From: CAYUCE01 sp964443275
GTDB lineage: Bacteria; Bipolaricaulota; Bipolaricaulia; CAYUCE01
Direction of reading: 5' to 3'
DNA: 20,899 bases
Assembly (NCBI GenBank): GCA_964443275.1
Contig: CAYUCE010000031.1
Coordinates: 1-20,899 of the forward strand
The translations under genes were made by a program, and so were the position numbers. Below the pieces are notes generated by a model. The model had not been told where the DNA came from, ran no database searches, and saw only the letters and a list, made by a program, of their open reading frames with translations. This document shows positions 1 through 8,156 of the stretch, piece by piece (the stretch's first letter is position 1; each line of letters starts with the position of its first letter).

Positions 1-1143
1 AAGATCGTTTCCAAAGCTATCCAAGATGAGGAAAAGGAGTCTGCCTTATCCAAGCTCGGGCTCCCAGAAGTTAACTTAAAACACCTAAAGAATCTAACCG
101 ATGATACGGGCATCCTTCAACATGCTGCATATACAGTGCCCAACCGTTATCATGGCTATACAACCGATGATAATGCCAGAGCAGTTATAGTAACTTTACA
201 AAATTGGGCCCTCTATCAGGATGAATCTATACTTCCGCTGCTAAATATCTACCTCTCGTTTTTAAATTATGCCCTAGATTCGGATGAAGGGATAGTAAGA
301 AACGTGCTCACTTATGACCGCAGATGGCTGAACGAAAAAGGATCCGAAGATAGTCACGGGCGCTTGCTTTGGGCCCTAGGTCAGCTTGTGACTAGAGCTC
401 CTAATGAATCTCTTTTCAGCTTGGCCACCCAGCTTTTTCATGACGCATTCAATAATGTTTACCAATCTAGTTCACCGCGAGCTTGGGCTTTTGCTATTCT
501 GGGGGCTTTATATTACTTGAAGCAATTTAGGGGAGATAGAAATGCTAGGCTGACCTGCGAGAGCTTAGGAAGAAGGTTACTTGAGCTTTTTGAGAAAAAT
601 AGTTCTCCGGATTGGCCTTGGGGAGAAGACATAGTAAGCTATGAAAATGCTCGCTTGCCTCAAGCTCTGATAGCTTTCGGTTACCGATTCAATGTAGAGG
701 AAGCTCGATCTTGTGGCCTCAAATCTCTGAAATGGCTTCTGGAAATACAGACCGATCCCGAAGGGGGGCATCTTTCCTTGATAGGTAACGATGGCTGGCT
801 TACCCGAGGGGGAGAGAAGGCTAAATTTGATCAGCAGTCGGTGGAGGCTTGTGCGCTAATTGATGCCTGTTACGGGGCTTATAAAACTACTAGGGATTCA
901 TATTTCCTTCAGGAGATGGAGCGGGTATATGGATGGTTCCTGGGACAAAACGATCTAGGGACAAACCTGTATGACTTTAGAACTGGTGGCTGTAAAGATG
1001 GTCTCCATTCTTCCCGGGTAAATCAAAATGAGGGAGCTGAGTCTCTACTTTCCTGGTTGATGGTACTGCACAGGATGCATGAAATCTATGGAAAAGAGGA
1101 ATACGGCCTGGAGTTAGAAAAGGAGGAGCAGACAACTGGGTAA
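1..1143 (+). CDS. Glycosyltransferase, C-terminal all-helical domain (5'-partial)
   Basis: The frame is open from base 1, so the gene begins upstream; the first in-window ATG/GTG codons are internal. The visible ~380 residues match the alpha/alpha-barrel-like C-terminal region found fused to GT4-type glycosyltransferases. Seen are a TDDTGILQHA segment (about codons 35-44), PNRYHGYTTDDNARA just after it, HGRLLWALG, WPWGEDIVSYENARLPQAL, a GG-KDGL segment and NEGAESLLSWL near the C-terminus. The catalytic Rossmann domains must lie outside the window, so substrate and product cannot be read; in this family the usual context is mannose- or glucose-containing polysaccharide or compatible-solute chemistry. 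The protein is soluble and ends with a charged tail at TAA 1141-1143. A 198-bp gap separates it from the next gene. The domain type is fairly sure; the enzyme activity is inferred. Confidence 0.75.
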   Translation, partial: KIVSKAIQDEEKESALSKLGLPEVNLKHLKNLTDDTGILQHAAYTVPNRYHGYTTDDNARAVIVTLQNWALYQDESILPLLNIYLSFLNYALDSDEGIVRNVLTYDRRWLNEKGSEDSHGRLLWALGQLVTRAPNESLFSLATQLFHDAFNNVYQSSSPRAWAFAILGALYYLKQFRGDRNARLTCESLGRRLLELFEKNSSPDWPWGEDIVSYENARLPQALIAFGYRFNVEEARSCGLKSLKWLLEIQTDPEGGHLSLIGNDGWLTRGGEKAKFDQQSVEACALIDACYGAYKTTRDSYFLQEMERVYGWFLGQNDLGTNLYDFRTGGCKDGLHSSRVNQNEGAESLLSWLMVLHRMHEIYGKEEYGLELEKEEQTTG

Positions 1144-1303
1144 TGGCGAAGTTACTATATTTAACTAGAGAAAGATTTACCGTTTTCAAATGCACTACGG
1201 AGATTAATATGGATATGTGAGCCTCGAGATGGTAATTATTTCTTTCTCTGGATCATCATAAACTTTAACTAGATAAGGATTTAGCAGGTGGATATTCTAT
1301 AAG

Positions 1304-1330
1304 CTTAAGCCTCTAGTCAGGGGTTTTAAG
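1304..1330 (+). promoter_or_regulatory. Leader hairpin just upstream of the DUF599 gene RBS
   Basis: CTTAA (1304-1308) can pair with TTAAG (1326-1330), and CCTC (1310-1313) with GGGG (1320-1323), giving a two-part stem with a 6-nt loop. The 3' arm runs directly into the AAGGGAGG ribosome binding site (1328-1335), which lies 6 nt before ATG 1342. The stem is short and has a bulge, so it may only tune initiation or be chance. Confidence 0.25.
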
Positions 1331-1341
1331 GGAGGAAATCG

Positions 1342-1962
1342 ATGAATATTTCAAATATGGCAGCAATAGTCATATTCACCGTGTGTTTTTTAGGCTATCA
1401 TTTGACTTATTTTTGGATCACTAGGCGATACCCTACTAAAACTAAGAAGGGACGCATTAATCATTGTATAGAATCCTGGTTAGATAAAATTATTAAGGGT
1501 GATGATCACCTACTGTTAGTTCACCAGCTTAGAAATATGATCATGGCTATTACTTTTCTGGCCTCGGCCAGTGTAATTGTGTTGGGATTTTTGTTTAACT
1601 TTAGCCGTGTAGGGGAGGCTATCGCAGAATTTCCTAAAGCCTTACATCCAAGAGATTATCCAATTTGGCTTATAATTTTTACCCTGGGTTATTCCTTTTT
1701 GAACTTTGTCCTGGCCTTGAGGCATTTGAGTCATTTAACTGTTTTGGCCAAGAGTTCACCGGATAAGTTAAAGATGATCGAAGGGAAAACACCAGTTAAG
1801 TACTTGGAAAAGTTATTTGTGACTGGGAATCAGCGATACATGATGGGAAGAAGGGGCTTTCTTTACGGGGTAGTTATCCTTACCTGGTACTTGAATGTAT
1901 GGATTTTTATGGGGTTGACCATCTTTTTAACGGCCGGATTGGCTTATGAACACGATTTCTAG
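1342..1962 (+). CDS. DUF599-like membrane protein
   Basis: This 206-residue polytopic membrane protein has an AAGGGAGG ribosome binding site 6 nt before the ATG. Hydrophobic segments lie near residues 5-27, 66-88, 106-130 and 168-202. The stretch around residues 45-75 (ESWL-K-I, then a LLxVHQLRNMIMAITFLA segment) matches the DUF599 signature, in which a W-containing amphipathic segment precedes LLAVQTLRNNIMAST. The C-terminal RRGFLYGVVILTWYLNVWIF block also fits that family. DUF599 members are known from plants and bacteria and have no assigned function, so none is offered. The gene lies 99 bp upstream of the K+ channel gene on the same strand, so co-transcription is possible but not shown. 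Confidence 0.6.
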   Translation: MNISNMAAIVIFTVCFLGYHLTYFWITRRYPTKTKKGRINHCIESWLDKIIKGDDHLLLVHQLRNMIMAITFLASASVIVLGFLFNFSRVGEAIAEFPKALHPRDYPIWLIIFTLGYSFLNFVLALRHLSHLTVLAKSSPDKLKMIEGKTPVKYLEKLFVTGNQRYMMGRRGFLYGVVILTWYLNVWIFMGLTIFLTAGLAYEHDF

Positions 1963-2061
1963 GGCTAACTTAACTGGGTCCTCGTAAACTCCTGCTTGAT
2001 TATAAAAATACGGGGCATCTCCCTTGAGGCTCCCAGCTGAAAAGGATTGGGGTAAGTAAGC

Positions 2062-3759
2062 ATGAAGAAGTTATTTTTACGCCTCAGAACCAAGAAGAAT
2101 AGGATTCTAGCTATCTACCTGATATCAGTCCTAGTTATAATTCTTCTCTACGCTTTTATATATCAATGGTTGATGGAGAGTCTAGAAGGGGGACAGAAAG
2201 GCTTTTTCCAAGCCCTGCAGATAATTGTGGAAAGTATGACTACGGTGGGTTACGGAGAGGATGCACCTTGGGAGACTTGGCAGCTAAATTTATTCATGAT
2301 TTTGGTACAAGGATCGGGTATCCTTGCTTTGTTTATGGTACTACCTCTATTTGTGCTTCCCTGGATTAGCGAGAAATTGGAACCTAGAGTCCCCCGCCGT
2401 TCCTCTACCAATTTAAAAGATCATATAATCATTTGTTCATATTCTCCTTTGATAGAAACCTTGATTGAGGAACTTGAAAACAGGAAAATATCTTTTTTGA
2501 TAGTGGAGAAAAGAAAGGATAAAGCTACTGAGTTATTTAAACAAGGCCGACCGGTAATACATGGAGATCCCAACTATATAGATATCTTGAAAAATGCCCG
2601 GTTGGAAGTGGCACGGGCTTTAATTGCCAATGCCCGAGACGAAGAAAATGCTACTATCCTTTTAACCGCTGCTTCATTGCTTGACCGGTTGAAGGGTGAA
2701 AAATCAGCTAAATTACTTTGTATAGTAGGCGATTTTGCTAACAAAAAGAGACTACGCTACGCGGGAGCTGACCTGGTGGTCTCACCTCTGGAGCTATTAG
2801 CCACCAGCCTGGCCAACAAGGCTACCGGAGGGATAATGGGTAAACCGGCCAATATTACCCGCATTAGCGAAGACTTAAATATAGTGGAATTGCCGGTGCC
2901 TGGGGGGAGCGGTTTAACTGGAAAAACTTTGGGTGAGTCTCAGGTAGGTCGATGGAGTGGAGCCAAGATTATTGGGGTATGGACTAATGGTGAATTCGTA
3001 TCTGACCCCGGACCAGCTACCCTAATTGATGAACATAGTGTCTTAGTAGCTTCGGGTGGGAGTCAGGAGTTAGATAAGCTAATGGAGTTAACTTTGGCCG
3101 GGAAAAGGCCTATGAAATTTCCCCGGACTGCTCTAATTGCTGGTTTCAATCAGGTGGGTAAAAAGGTGCGCGAAAGCCTCAAAACAGAGGATATAATCTC
3201 TAAAATAATTAGCACCCTGTCCGAGGGTGGAGTAGACATAGTTGGAAATCCGGCTGAGGAAGAGGTATTAATCGAGGCGGGAATTAAAGAGGCTGATACC
3301 CTCATTATAACCTTGGAAAATGACGTCGATTCCCTATTTACCGCACTTTTAGCTCGCAACTTAAACCCAGACATACAAATAGTTGCCCAAGCTACCAGTG
3401 AAGAAATGGTAAACAAGATGTATAGGGCAGGAGCTGATTATGTGTTATCGGTAGCCATGGTAGTGGGGAGGATAGTCGCCCGGATGCTTTTAGGTGAAGA
3501 GGTGGTCGATTACAGTAAGAGAATAAGGATGATCAAATCCCCTCTTCCCCCGGAATTTGTAGATAAGAACCTAGCCGAGATTAAGCTCAGGAAAGAGACC
3601 GGTTGTACAGTTTTGGCAGTAGAGCGATCCGGTAGAACGTATCCGGACATCGGAGCTGACTTTGAATTTAAAGAAAGTGACGAAATTATAATCTCCGGTA
3701 GTGACCAAAACATTAGAAAGCTCTACCGGAAATATCCATCTATAGAACCTGAAGTTTAG
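2062..3759 (+). CDS. Two-TM potassium channel with tandem RCK (TrkA-N/TrkA-C) modules
   Basis: The product (565 residues) should be a cytoplasmic-membrane K+ channel gated by its soluble regulatory domains. In order: TM1 (about 15-34), a pore helix with the selectivity filter TTVGYGED (about 60-67), TM2 (75-101), an RCK/TrkA-N domain from about 118, a TrkA-C-like domain (about 260-345), a second TrkA-N from about 355, and a final TrkA-C (about 480-560). The layout is that of MthK-like channels but with two RCK units per chain. The glycine-rich nucleotide loop of RCK1 is replaced by CSYSPLIETL, so dinucleotide binding there is doubtful. RCK2 keeps GFNQVG, but the segment between that loop and GVDIVGN is about 8-10 residues shorter than usual. 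The gene converges with the M20 gene, 14 bp away. Confidence 0.88.
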   Translation: MKKLFLRLRTKKNRILAIYLISVLVIILLYAFIYQWLMESLEGGQKGFFQALQIIVESMTTVGYGEDAPWETWQLNLFMILVQGSGILALFMVLPLFVLPWISEKLEPRVPRRSSTNLKDHIIICSYSPLIETLIEELENRKISFLIVEKRKDKATELFKQGRPVIHGDPNYIDILKNARLEVARALIANARDEENATILLTAASLLDRLKGEKSAKLLCIVGDFANKKRLRYAGADLVVSPLELLATSLANKATGGIMGKPANITRISEDLNIVELPVPGGSGLTGKTLGESQVGRWSGAKIIGVWTNGEFVSDPGPATLIDEHSVLVASGGSQELDKLMELTLAGKRPMKFPRTALIAGFNQVGKKVRESLKTEDIISKIISTLSEGGVDIVGNPAEEEVLIEAGIKEADTLIITLENDVDSLFTALLARNLNPDIQIVAQATSEEMVNKMYRAGADYVLSVAMVVGRIVARMLLGEEVVDYSKRIRMIKSPLPPEFVDKNLAEIKLRKETGCTVLAVERSGRTYPDIGADFEFKESDEIIISGSDQNIRKLYRKYPSIEPEV

Positions 3760-3773
3760 AGCTAGCTAAAGGT

Positions 3774-4970
3774 TTATACGGATGTAGAACTAATTTTTGC
3801 AAACTCCTGTTTTATTCTCGCCACCAGTTTAGGCTGGGTAAATAAATCCACCCCGGTCATGGCCATAGCCTTGGCTGCGGTTAGCATGGTCTGATATCCC
3901 CTATCCGAGTTAGAAGCTTGGGCAAATTCTTTGGAATGTCCGGGAGTATCCAAGGGGACGATGGCCAGGTAAGGGTGGATGGCGGGGACGGTTTGAGATA
4001 CGTTCCCCATGTCCGTAGAGCCCATTCCTCCCGGTTCTTTGCCTAACTTAATTCCTAAATTTTTTAGATTTTTGGCAAATGCATTTGCCAACGCTGAATT
4101 GGGCTTCATGGCTTGATATTCACGGCTGGGGAAGTTAAACTCTACCTTTGCCCCGGTGGCCATAGCTGCACCTTTAGCGCAGTTTTTTACCCTTTCTAAC
4201 AATTTATCTCGATAATCGTTCTCCGGTGCTCTTACATAAAAGAGCAGGCCACAATGTTCAGGTACAATATTTGGTTTGGCTCCTCCGTCGGTAATAATGC
4301 CGTGGATTCTGGCTTTCTCCTTCATATGTTCACGAAAAGCATTTATGCCATTGAAAGTGAGAATGCCTGCATCCAAGGCGTTTATCCCCTTTTCTGGATC
4401 AGAAGACGCATGAGCAGCCTTTCCGTAGAAGTCAATTTTTAATTCAGAGACAGCTAGACTTCCTCGACTAGTCAGATTTCTATCCGAGGGATGTACCATC
4501 ATAGCTGCATTAACTTCGTCAAATACCCCTGCTTCTACCATAATTACCTTACCTCCACCACCTTCCTCGGCCGGAGTTCCGATCAGTTGGACAGTGCCTC
4601 TCTGGTCCCTCTCTAGCTCCGCTAACCCTAAAGCAGCTCCTAAAGATGAAGCGGCAATTAAATTATGTCCGCAAGCGTGCCCTAGCTTAGGTAAGGCATC
4701 GTATTCAGCCACAAAAGCTACAGTTGGTTCGGAGGAATCACCTGGATAAGTGGCCACAAATGCAGTTTCCAATCCCGCTACTTTTCTTTTCAGGTGGAAA
4801 GAATCCTCTTCCAATTTATCGGTTAGCCACTTAACTGCTTTATGCTCTTCGAATTTAAGTTCGGGATTTTTATAAATTTTTTTGGCCAGCGTAATAAGAT
4901 CATCTGCCTTATCATCTACTGCCCTAGTTGCTTTCCGTTTAAGGTAACCTATACTATCCTGTCTACTCAT
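3774..4970 (-). CDS. M20 family amidohydrolase (PM20D2/ACY1L2-like)
   Basis: This 398-residue cytoplasmic metallo-hydrolase probably cleaves N-acyl amino acids or dipeptides. Visible metal and catalytic residues are the EYDALP motif (D91), HACGHN (H98, H102), the acidic pair in PAEEGGGG (E135/E136) and H160 in MMVHPSD. The lid (dimerisation) domain follows at about residues 170-285, and the C-terminal GGMGSTDMGNVSQ stretch is typical of the family. The extended EEGGGGK motif and HACGHN favour the ACY1L2/AbgB-like clade over ArgE/DapE. There is no signal peptide. The ATG is preceded by GGAGGG about 8 nt upstream (reading the minus strand). It stands 149 bp downstream of smsB on the same strand and is probably transcribed separately. 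The substrate is not readable from sequence. Confidence 0.88.
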   Translation of the reverse strand: MSRQDSIGYLKRKATRAVDDKADDLITLAKKIYKNPELKFEEHKAVKWLTDKLEEDSFHLKRKVAGLETAFVATYPGDSSEPTVAFVAEYDALPKLGHACGHNLIAASSLGAALGLAELERDQRGTVQLIGTPAEEGGGGKVIMVEAGVFDEVNAAMMVHPSDRNLTSRGSLAVSELKIDFYGKAAHASSDPEKGINALDAGILTFNGINAFREHMKEKARIHGIITDGGAKPNIVPEHCGLLFYVRAPENDYRDKLLERVKNCAKGAAMATGAKVEFNFPSREYQAMKPNSALANAFAKNLKNLGIKLGKEPGGMGSTDMGNVSQTVPAIHPYLAIVPLDTPGHSKEFAQASNSDRGYQTMLTAAKAMAMTGVDLFTQPKLVARIKQEFAKISSTSV

Positions 4971-5119
4971 ACATAATCCCTCCTACCTCGTTTAGCTAGA
5001 TTCAAGTCCAGATAATTTCTAAAATGTTCACTCAACGACCCGGCAATATATCGCTAAAACTCGAATCTTTCACCATCATCTGATCAAATTTCACCTAGCA
5101 GATAAAATCGTTGCTTGTC

Positions 5120-6040
5120 TTAGCTGAGTAAACCCTGGATGATCAAATCCACCGCTTCCTCTTCAGAAAGCCCACGAGACATTAAAGTCTCCAACTGCTT
5201 GGTGTCCACGCTTCCTATGGCTGCCTCATGGGTTACATGTGCCTTAGGATGCCTAACTTCAACCACCGGTACCGCATTTGCCCGTCCTTTGTCTTGTATA
5301 ATTTCCTTGCAATCTACATGTCCTCGGGCATGGGGCGCAGTAGCCACCAACTTGTTGTAAACATCAGCCTCTGCTCGGTCTCTTACCGCCACCCGAGTAG
5401 TGAGAACCCCTCTTGACCCTTCACCCAAAAGATTTCCCGTTTCATTTATCCTTATTTGGTCATCACCGGTGCCGTTTATCTTGGCAGTCATCTCCATTAC
5501 ACTTTTTCTTTTGCAGGTGGTTTCATAATCTATATCGATCTTTCCTACTCTTCCCTGAACGAGTTCAAAATGAGTCTCAAAACGGGCATCTTCGTCCAAT
5601 TGGACTTGTGCTTTGGGGATAACTTCTATCCCTCCAAAAGGTCCATGTATGTGCTTTTCTAGGTAGGTATATTTGGCACCCTCAGCTACATGTATGCGGG
5701 CATCCATTAAGTGCTTTACGTCCTCAGCTTGCGGGAATATACAGTGAGCAAGGATTCCAATCTGAGAATTCTTTTTAACATCGATATCCATTACTATACG
5801 CTGAATAGCCTCTTTTTGGGTTACTCCAAAGCATAAGTGCACCGGCTTTACTATAACTGCACCTTCCTCCACGATTATCTTTATTTCCACTCCATCCTGG
5901 ATAGCTTCCGGGGTTACAATTAATCCCGGTACATCGTTCATCCCTATTACTTGATCTTTATTTATAGCTAAATGAGCGGTCTGTGGGTCGGATATCCCGT
6001 CCTCTATTTTTGCAGCTTGGTAAAGTTGGTTAACTTTCAT
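5120..6040 (-). CDS. smsB: SUF-like minimal system scaffold subunit SmsB (SufB/SufD family)
   Basis: This 306-residue SufBD-core protein is the scaffold of an ABC-ATPase-driven Fe-S cluster assembly complex. It lacks the long N-terminal domain of E. coli SufB (~495 aa), which is the minimal form. Repeated short beta strands occupy about residues 50-240. The conserved C-terminal part contains GHVDCKE (C244), PVVEVRHPKAHVTHEAAIG (E261, H264, H271, E272) and a helical LMSRGLSEEEA tail. Other cysteines are C70, C100 and C176. It overlaps the end of smsC by 11 bp, so the two are translationally coupled. No sufS, sufU, sufD or sufE is adjacent, matching the two-gene SMS organisation reported in anaerobes. 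Family is sure; the SMS label rests on length and gene order. Confidence 0.9.
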   Translation of the reverse strand: MKVNQLYQAAKIEDGISDPQTAHLAINKDQVIGMNDVPGLIVTPEAIQDGVEIKIIVEEGAVIVKPVHLCFGVTQKEAIQRIVMDIDVKKNSQIGILAHCIFPQAEDVKHLMDARIHVAEGAKYTYLEKHIHGPFGGIEVIPKAQVQLDEDARFETHFELVQGRVGKIDIDYETTCKRKSVMEMTAKINGTGDDQIRINETGNLLGEGSRGVLTTRVAVRDRAEADVYNKLVATAPHARGHVDCKEIIQDKGRANAVPVVEVRHPKAHVTHEAAIGSVDTKQLETLMSRGLSEEEAVDLIIQGLLS

Positions 6041-6776
6041 CTGAATTTACCTGTTGTAATTCGGGCCGGTTTTTATGATCGCAGGGTATGCATTTTTGTT
6101 CGAAGTATCTGTCTATCCTCTCAATTTTTCCTTTATCCACTATATTCCCGCAGCACATAAGGAAAGCATGCTCGGCTTCTTTAAGGACAGTGCCGCTGTG
6201 GGTTATTAAAATAACAGTACTACCATTTTGTTTCAATAGTTTGATGGTTTGAAATATCCTCTCCAGGGAAGCCACATCTATACCTGAATCCGGTTCATCC
6301 AAAAGTACCAAATCAGGGGACATAGCCAGGATGGAAGCTAGTTCGATCTTCTTTCTCTCCCCACCACTAAGACCATTGTCTATCGCTCTTTTTAGATAAA
6401 CATCCGGATTCATACCCACTTTGGAAAGGGCTCCCTTTGCAATTTCATCGCTTTTGTTTTTTGCCGATGCAGTGAGAAATTGTTTTACCGTTAATCCCTC
6501 ATATCTAGCTGGCTCTTGCCAGGCCAGCGTAATCCCCTTTTTTGCTCTTTGGTATGGATTTAACCCACTTAATGACTCACCCTTAAAAATGATATCTCCT
6601 TCTATATCTTGGTATCCCTCAAGTCCCATTATGGCAAAGGCAAGAGAGGATTTGCCCGCTCCATTAGGGCCTACTAACGCATGAATATGATTGGCCCAGA
6701 TTTCCAGGCTTAGGTTATCCAAAATCTTGCTTCCGTTTATAGATAAGCTTAGATTTTTAACTTCTAAGATTTCCAT
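6030..6776 (-). CDS. smsC: SUF-like minimal system ATPase SmsC (SufC family)
   Basis: This 248-residue ABC ATPase energises Fe-S cluster assembly with SmsB. Walker A GPNGAGKSS is at 36-44, the Q-loop in LAWQEPARYEG at about 86-95, signature LSGGERKKIELA at 137-148, Walker B LVLLDEPDSGID at 157-168 and the H-switch at H194. WQEP and LSGGERKK are typical of SufC rather than of transporters. The C-terminus carries an added tail with a Cys pair (C230, C233) after a CC at 209-210, ending in a polar stretch. The ATG has no clear ribosome binding site; a 17-codon upstream frame overlaps the start (see 6764-6817). It lies 143 bp downstream of the MFS gene and probably has its own promoter. Confidence 0.9.
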   Translation of the reverse strand: MEILEVKNLSLSINGSKILDNLSLEIWANHIHALVGPNGAGKSSLAFAIMGLEGYQDIEGDIIFKGESLSGLNPYQRAKKGITLAWQEPARYEGLTVKQFLTASAKNKSDEIAKGALSKVGMNPDVYLKRAIDNGLSGGERKKIELASILAMSPDLVLLDEPDSGIDVASLERIFQTIKLLKQNGSTVILITHSGTVLKEAEHAFLMCCGNIVDKGKIERIDRYFEQKCIPCDHKNRPELQQVNSDES

Positions 6777-6817
6777 TTTGTTTTATCTGTGGTTTCTTCT
6801 ATTTGCTCTTTATTCAT
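6764..6817 (-). CDS. Possible 17-codon upstream ORF coupled to smsC
   Basis: On the minus strand a GGGGAT element sits 5 nt before an ATG (6815-6817) opening a 17-codon frame whose TAG (6764-6766) overlaps the first codons of smsC. The peptide is polar (MNKEQIEETTDKTKWKS). Because smsC has only an A-rich stretch before its ATG, ribosomes finishing this frame could re-initiate at smsC. It may equally be chance in an AT-rich leader; there is no homology evidence. Confidence 0.28.
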   Translation of the reverse strand: MNKEQIEETTDKTKWKS

Positions 6818-6919
6818 ATTTTATCCCCATTTGCCAATAACTTTCTGGAATAAGTATACCAAAGTTGCTCTCCTCGGACATGGAGCATGAGGCGGCGTAA
6901 CTATTTTGAAATAAAATAA

Positions 6920-8083
6920 CTATAGGATCTTCCGTCTAAGGAAGAAAGATACCGTCACTACAATCGACATGGGCACAAGCATAAACTGCATGGCAAAAGA
7001 TATGGAAAAACTATCGGCGATAACTCCTACAAGATATGGTACCAGAGAAAAACCCAGTGGATCAACGGTCATAACTACCCCGTTCATAGGACCACTGTGT
7101 TCGGAAAAGGATTCCATGATCAGAGAAAATAGGTTGGGAAAAGTGGGAGAGATAAAGAACCCGGCCAAAACTATGCAGGCTATGGTAAAATAACCGGAAG
7201 TAAAATAGAAGGCAATAATTAATAGTAAAATTACTATCACTGAATCCATAAGTATCAGGGTGGAATAGTGGTACTTTTTTGCAAACCAACTATTTATAAA
7301 CCTACCTGGAATATAGGCAGCTAAGAAGGCAGATAGAGAAAGGTTGGCAATACTTTGCGGGAAGTGTTGAGACAGATAGTAAGGAAGCCAGGTGAAAAAG
7401 CCGCCTTCAACCCCCACATTAAAGAAAAGAACGGTGATAGCTCCGATCATAATCGGGTTCTTGAGGATGGTCCATAATTTACCAAAAGAGATTTTCCGTT
7501 CATCCACATGGACATGGGAGAGGTCGGTTTTTAACATTAGAAAAAAGACCGGGATGAAGGCTAACCCCACCAGCAGGTAAGCAACACGCCAGGTACTGAA
7601 AGTGAGTACCAGGGTGGCCAGTAGCGGACCGCATGTGGCCCCAATAGCCCACACAGCTTCATTGATATTGAAGATCTGACCTCGCTTTTCTGCAAATAAA
7701 TGGCCTAAGAATGGTCTTCCTAATCCCCCCGAAATTCCCCTCGCTAAACCGCTCAAGGCGATCATAACTAAAAATAGGGGATAAAGGTGGGCAGTGGAGA
7801 TAAGACAGGTAGTGAGGGCAGTGGTGGCCACTCCGATAAGAATAAATTTCTTTATATTGATCTTACCAGCAATCATCCCCGTGGTTAGAGCAGATATGGT
7901 AAAGCCTAGGACGCCAGCCGGGGCGATTAGTCCTAGAAGGGATTCTGAGACGGCGTAAGTCTCTTTGATGTTTAGTAACAGGGCTCCTCTGAGTTGAAGG
8001 ACCATCCCTAAAAGTCCTATCTGCAAGAAAGCAGCTAGCGCCCACTTGTTCCTACTTTTCAGCTTTCCTATTAATTTCAGCAT
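6920..8083 (-). CDS. Major facilitator superfamily transporter
   Basis: This is a ~387-residue MFS permease with about 12 hydrophobic helices, starting with the segment KWALAAFLQIGLLGMVLQL. Family-like features are the early loop with GMIAGKINIKKFILIG (motif A region), an ARGISGGLGRPFLGHLF segment in TM4-5, and a central cytoplasmic loop with charged residues (HVDERK). I place the start at ATG 8081-8083, preceded by GAGAGA. The frame also runs up to TTG 8168-8170, which would add 29 residues not typical of an MFS N-terminus and overlap the upstream phosphodiesterase gene by 14 bp. The substrate is unknown. Clustering with a phosphodiesterase and a nucleotide phosphatase suggests, weakly, uptake or export of a phosphorylated or nucleoside-like compound. 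Confidence 0.85.
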   Translation of the reverse strand: MLKLIGKLKSRNKWALAAFLQIGLLGMVLQLRGALLLNIKETYAVSESLLGLIAPAGVLGFTISALTTGMIAGKINIKKFILIGVATTALTTCLISTAHLYPLFLVMIALSGLARGISGGLGRPFLGHLFAEKRGQIFNINEAVWAIGATCGPLLATLVLTFSTWRVAYLLVGLAFIPVFFLMLKTDLSHVHVDERKISFGKLWTILKNPIMIGAITVLFFNVGVEGGFFTWLPYYLSQHFPQSIANLSLSAFLAAYIPGRFINSWFAKKYHYSTLILMDSVIVILLLIIAFYFTSGYFTIACIVLAGFFISPTFPNLFSLIMESFSEHSGPMNGVVMTVDPLGFSLVPYLVGVIADSFSISFAMQFMLVPMSIVVTVSFFLRRKIL

Positions 8084-8156
8084 CTTAAATCTCTCTCTTG
8101 CTGCTTCCTCGCGCAAAGGAGTTGTTAAACTATTCCCCACTAAATTGCGTCGTAAT

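Noticed and set aside
6903..6922. AT-only inverted repeat after the MFS gene as terminator
   Set aside because: Stem made only of A-T pairs and no T-run; too weak to support.
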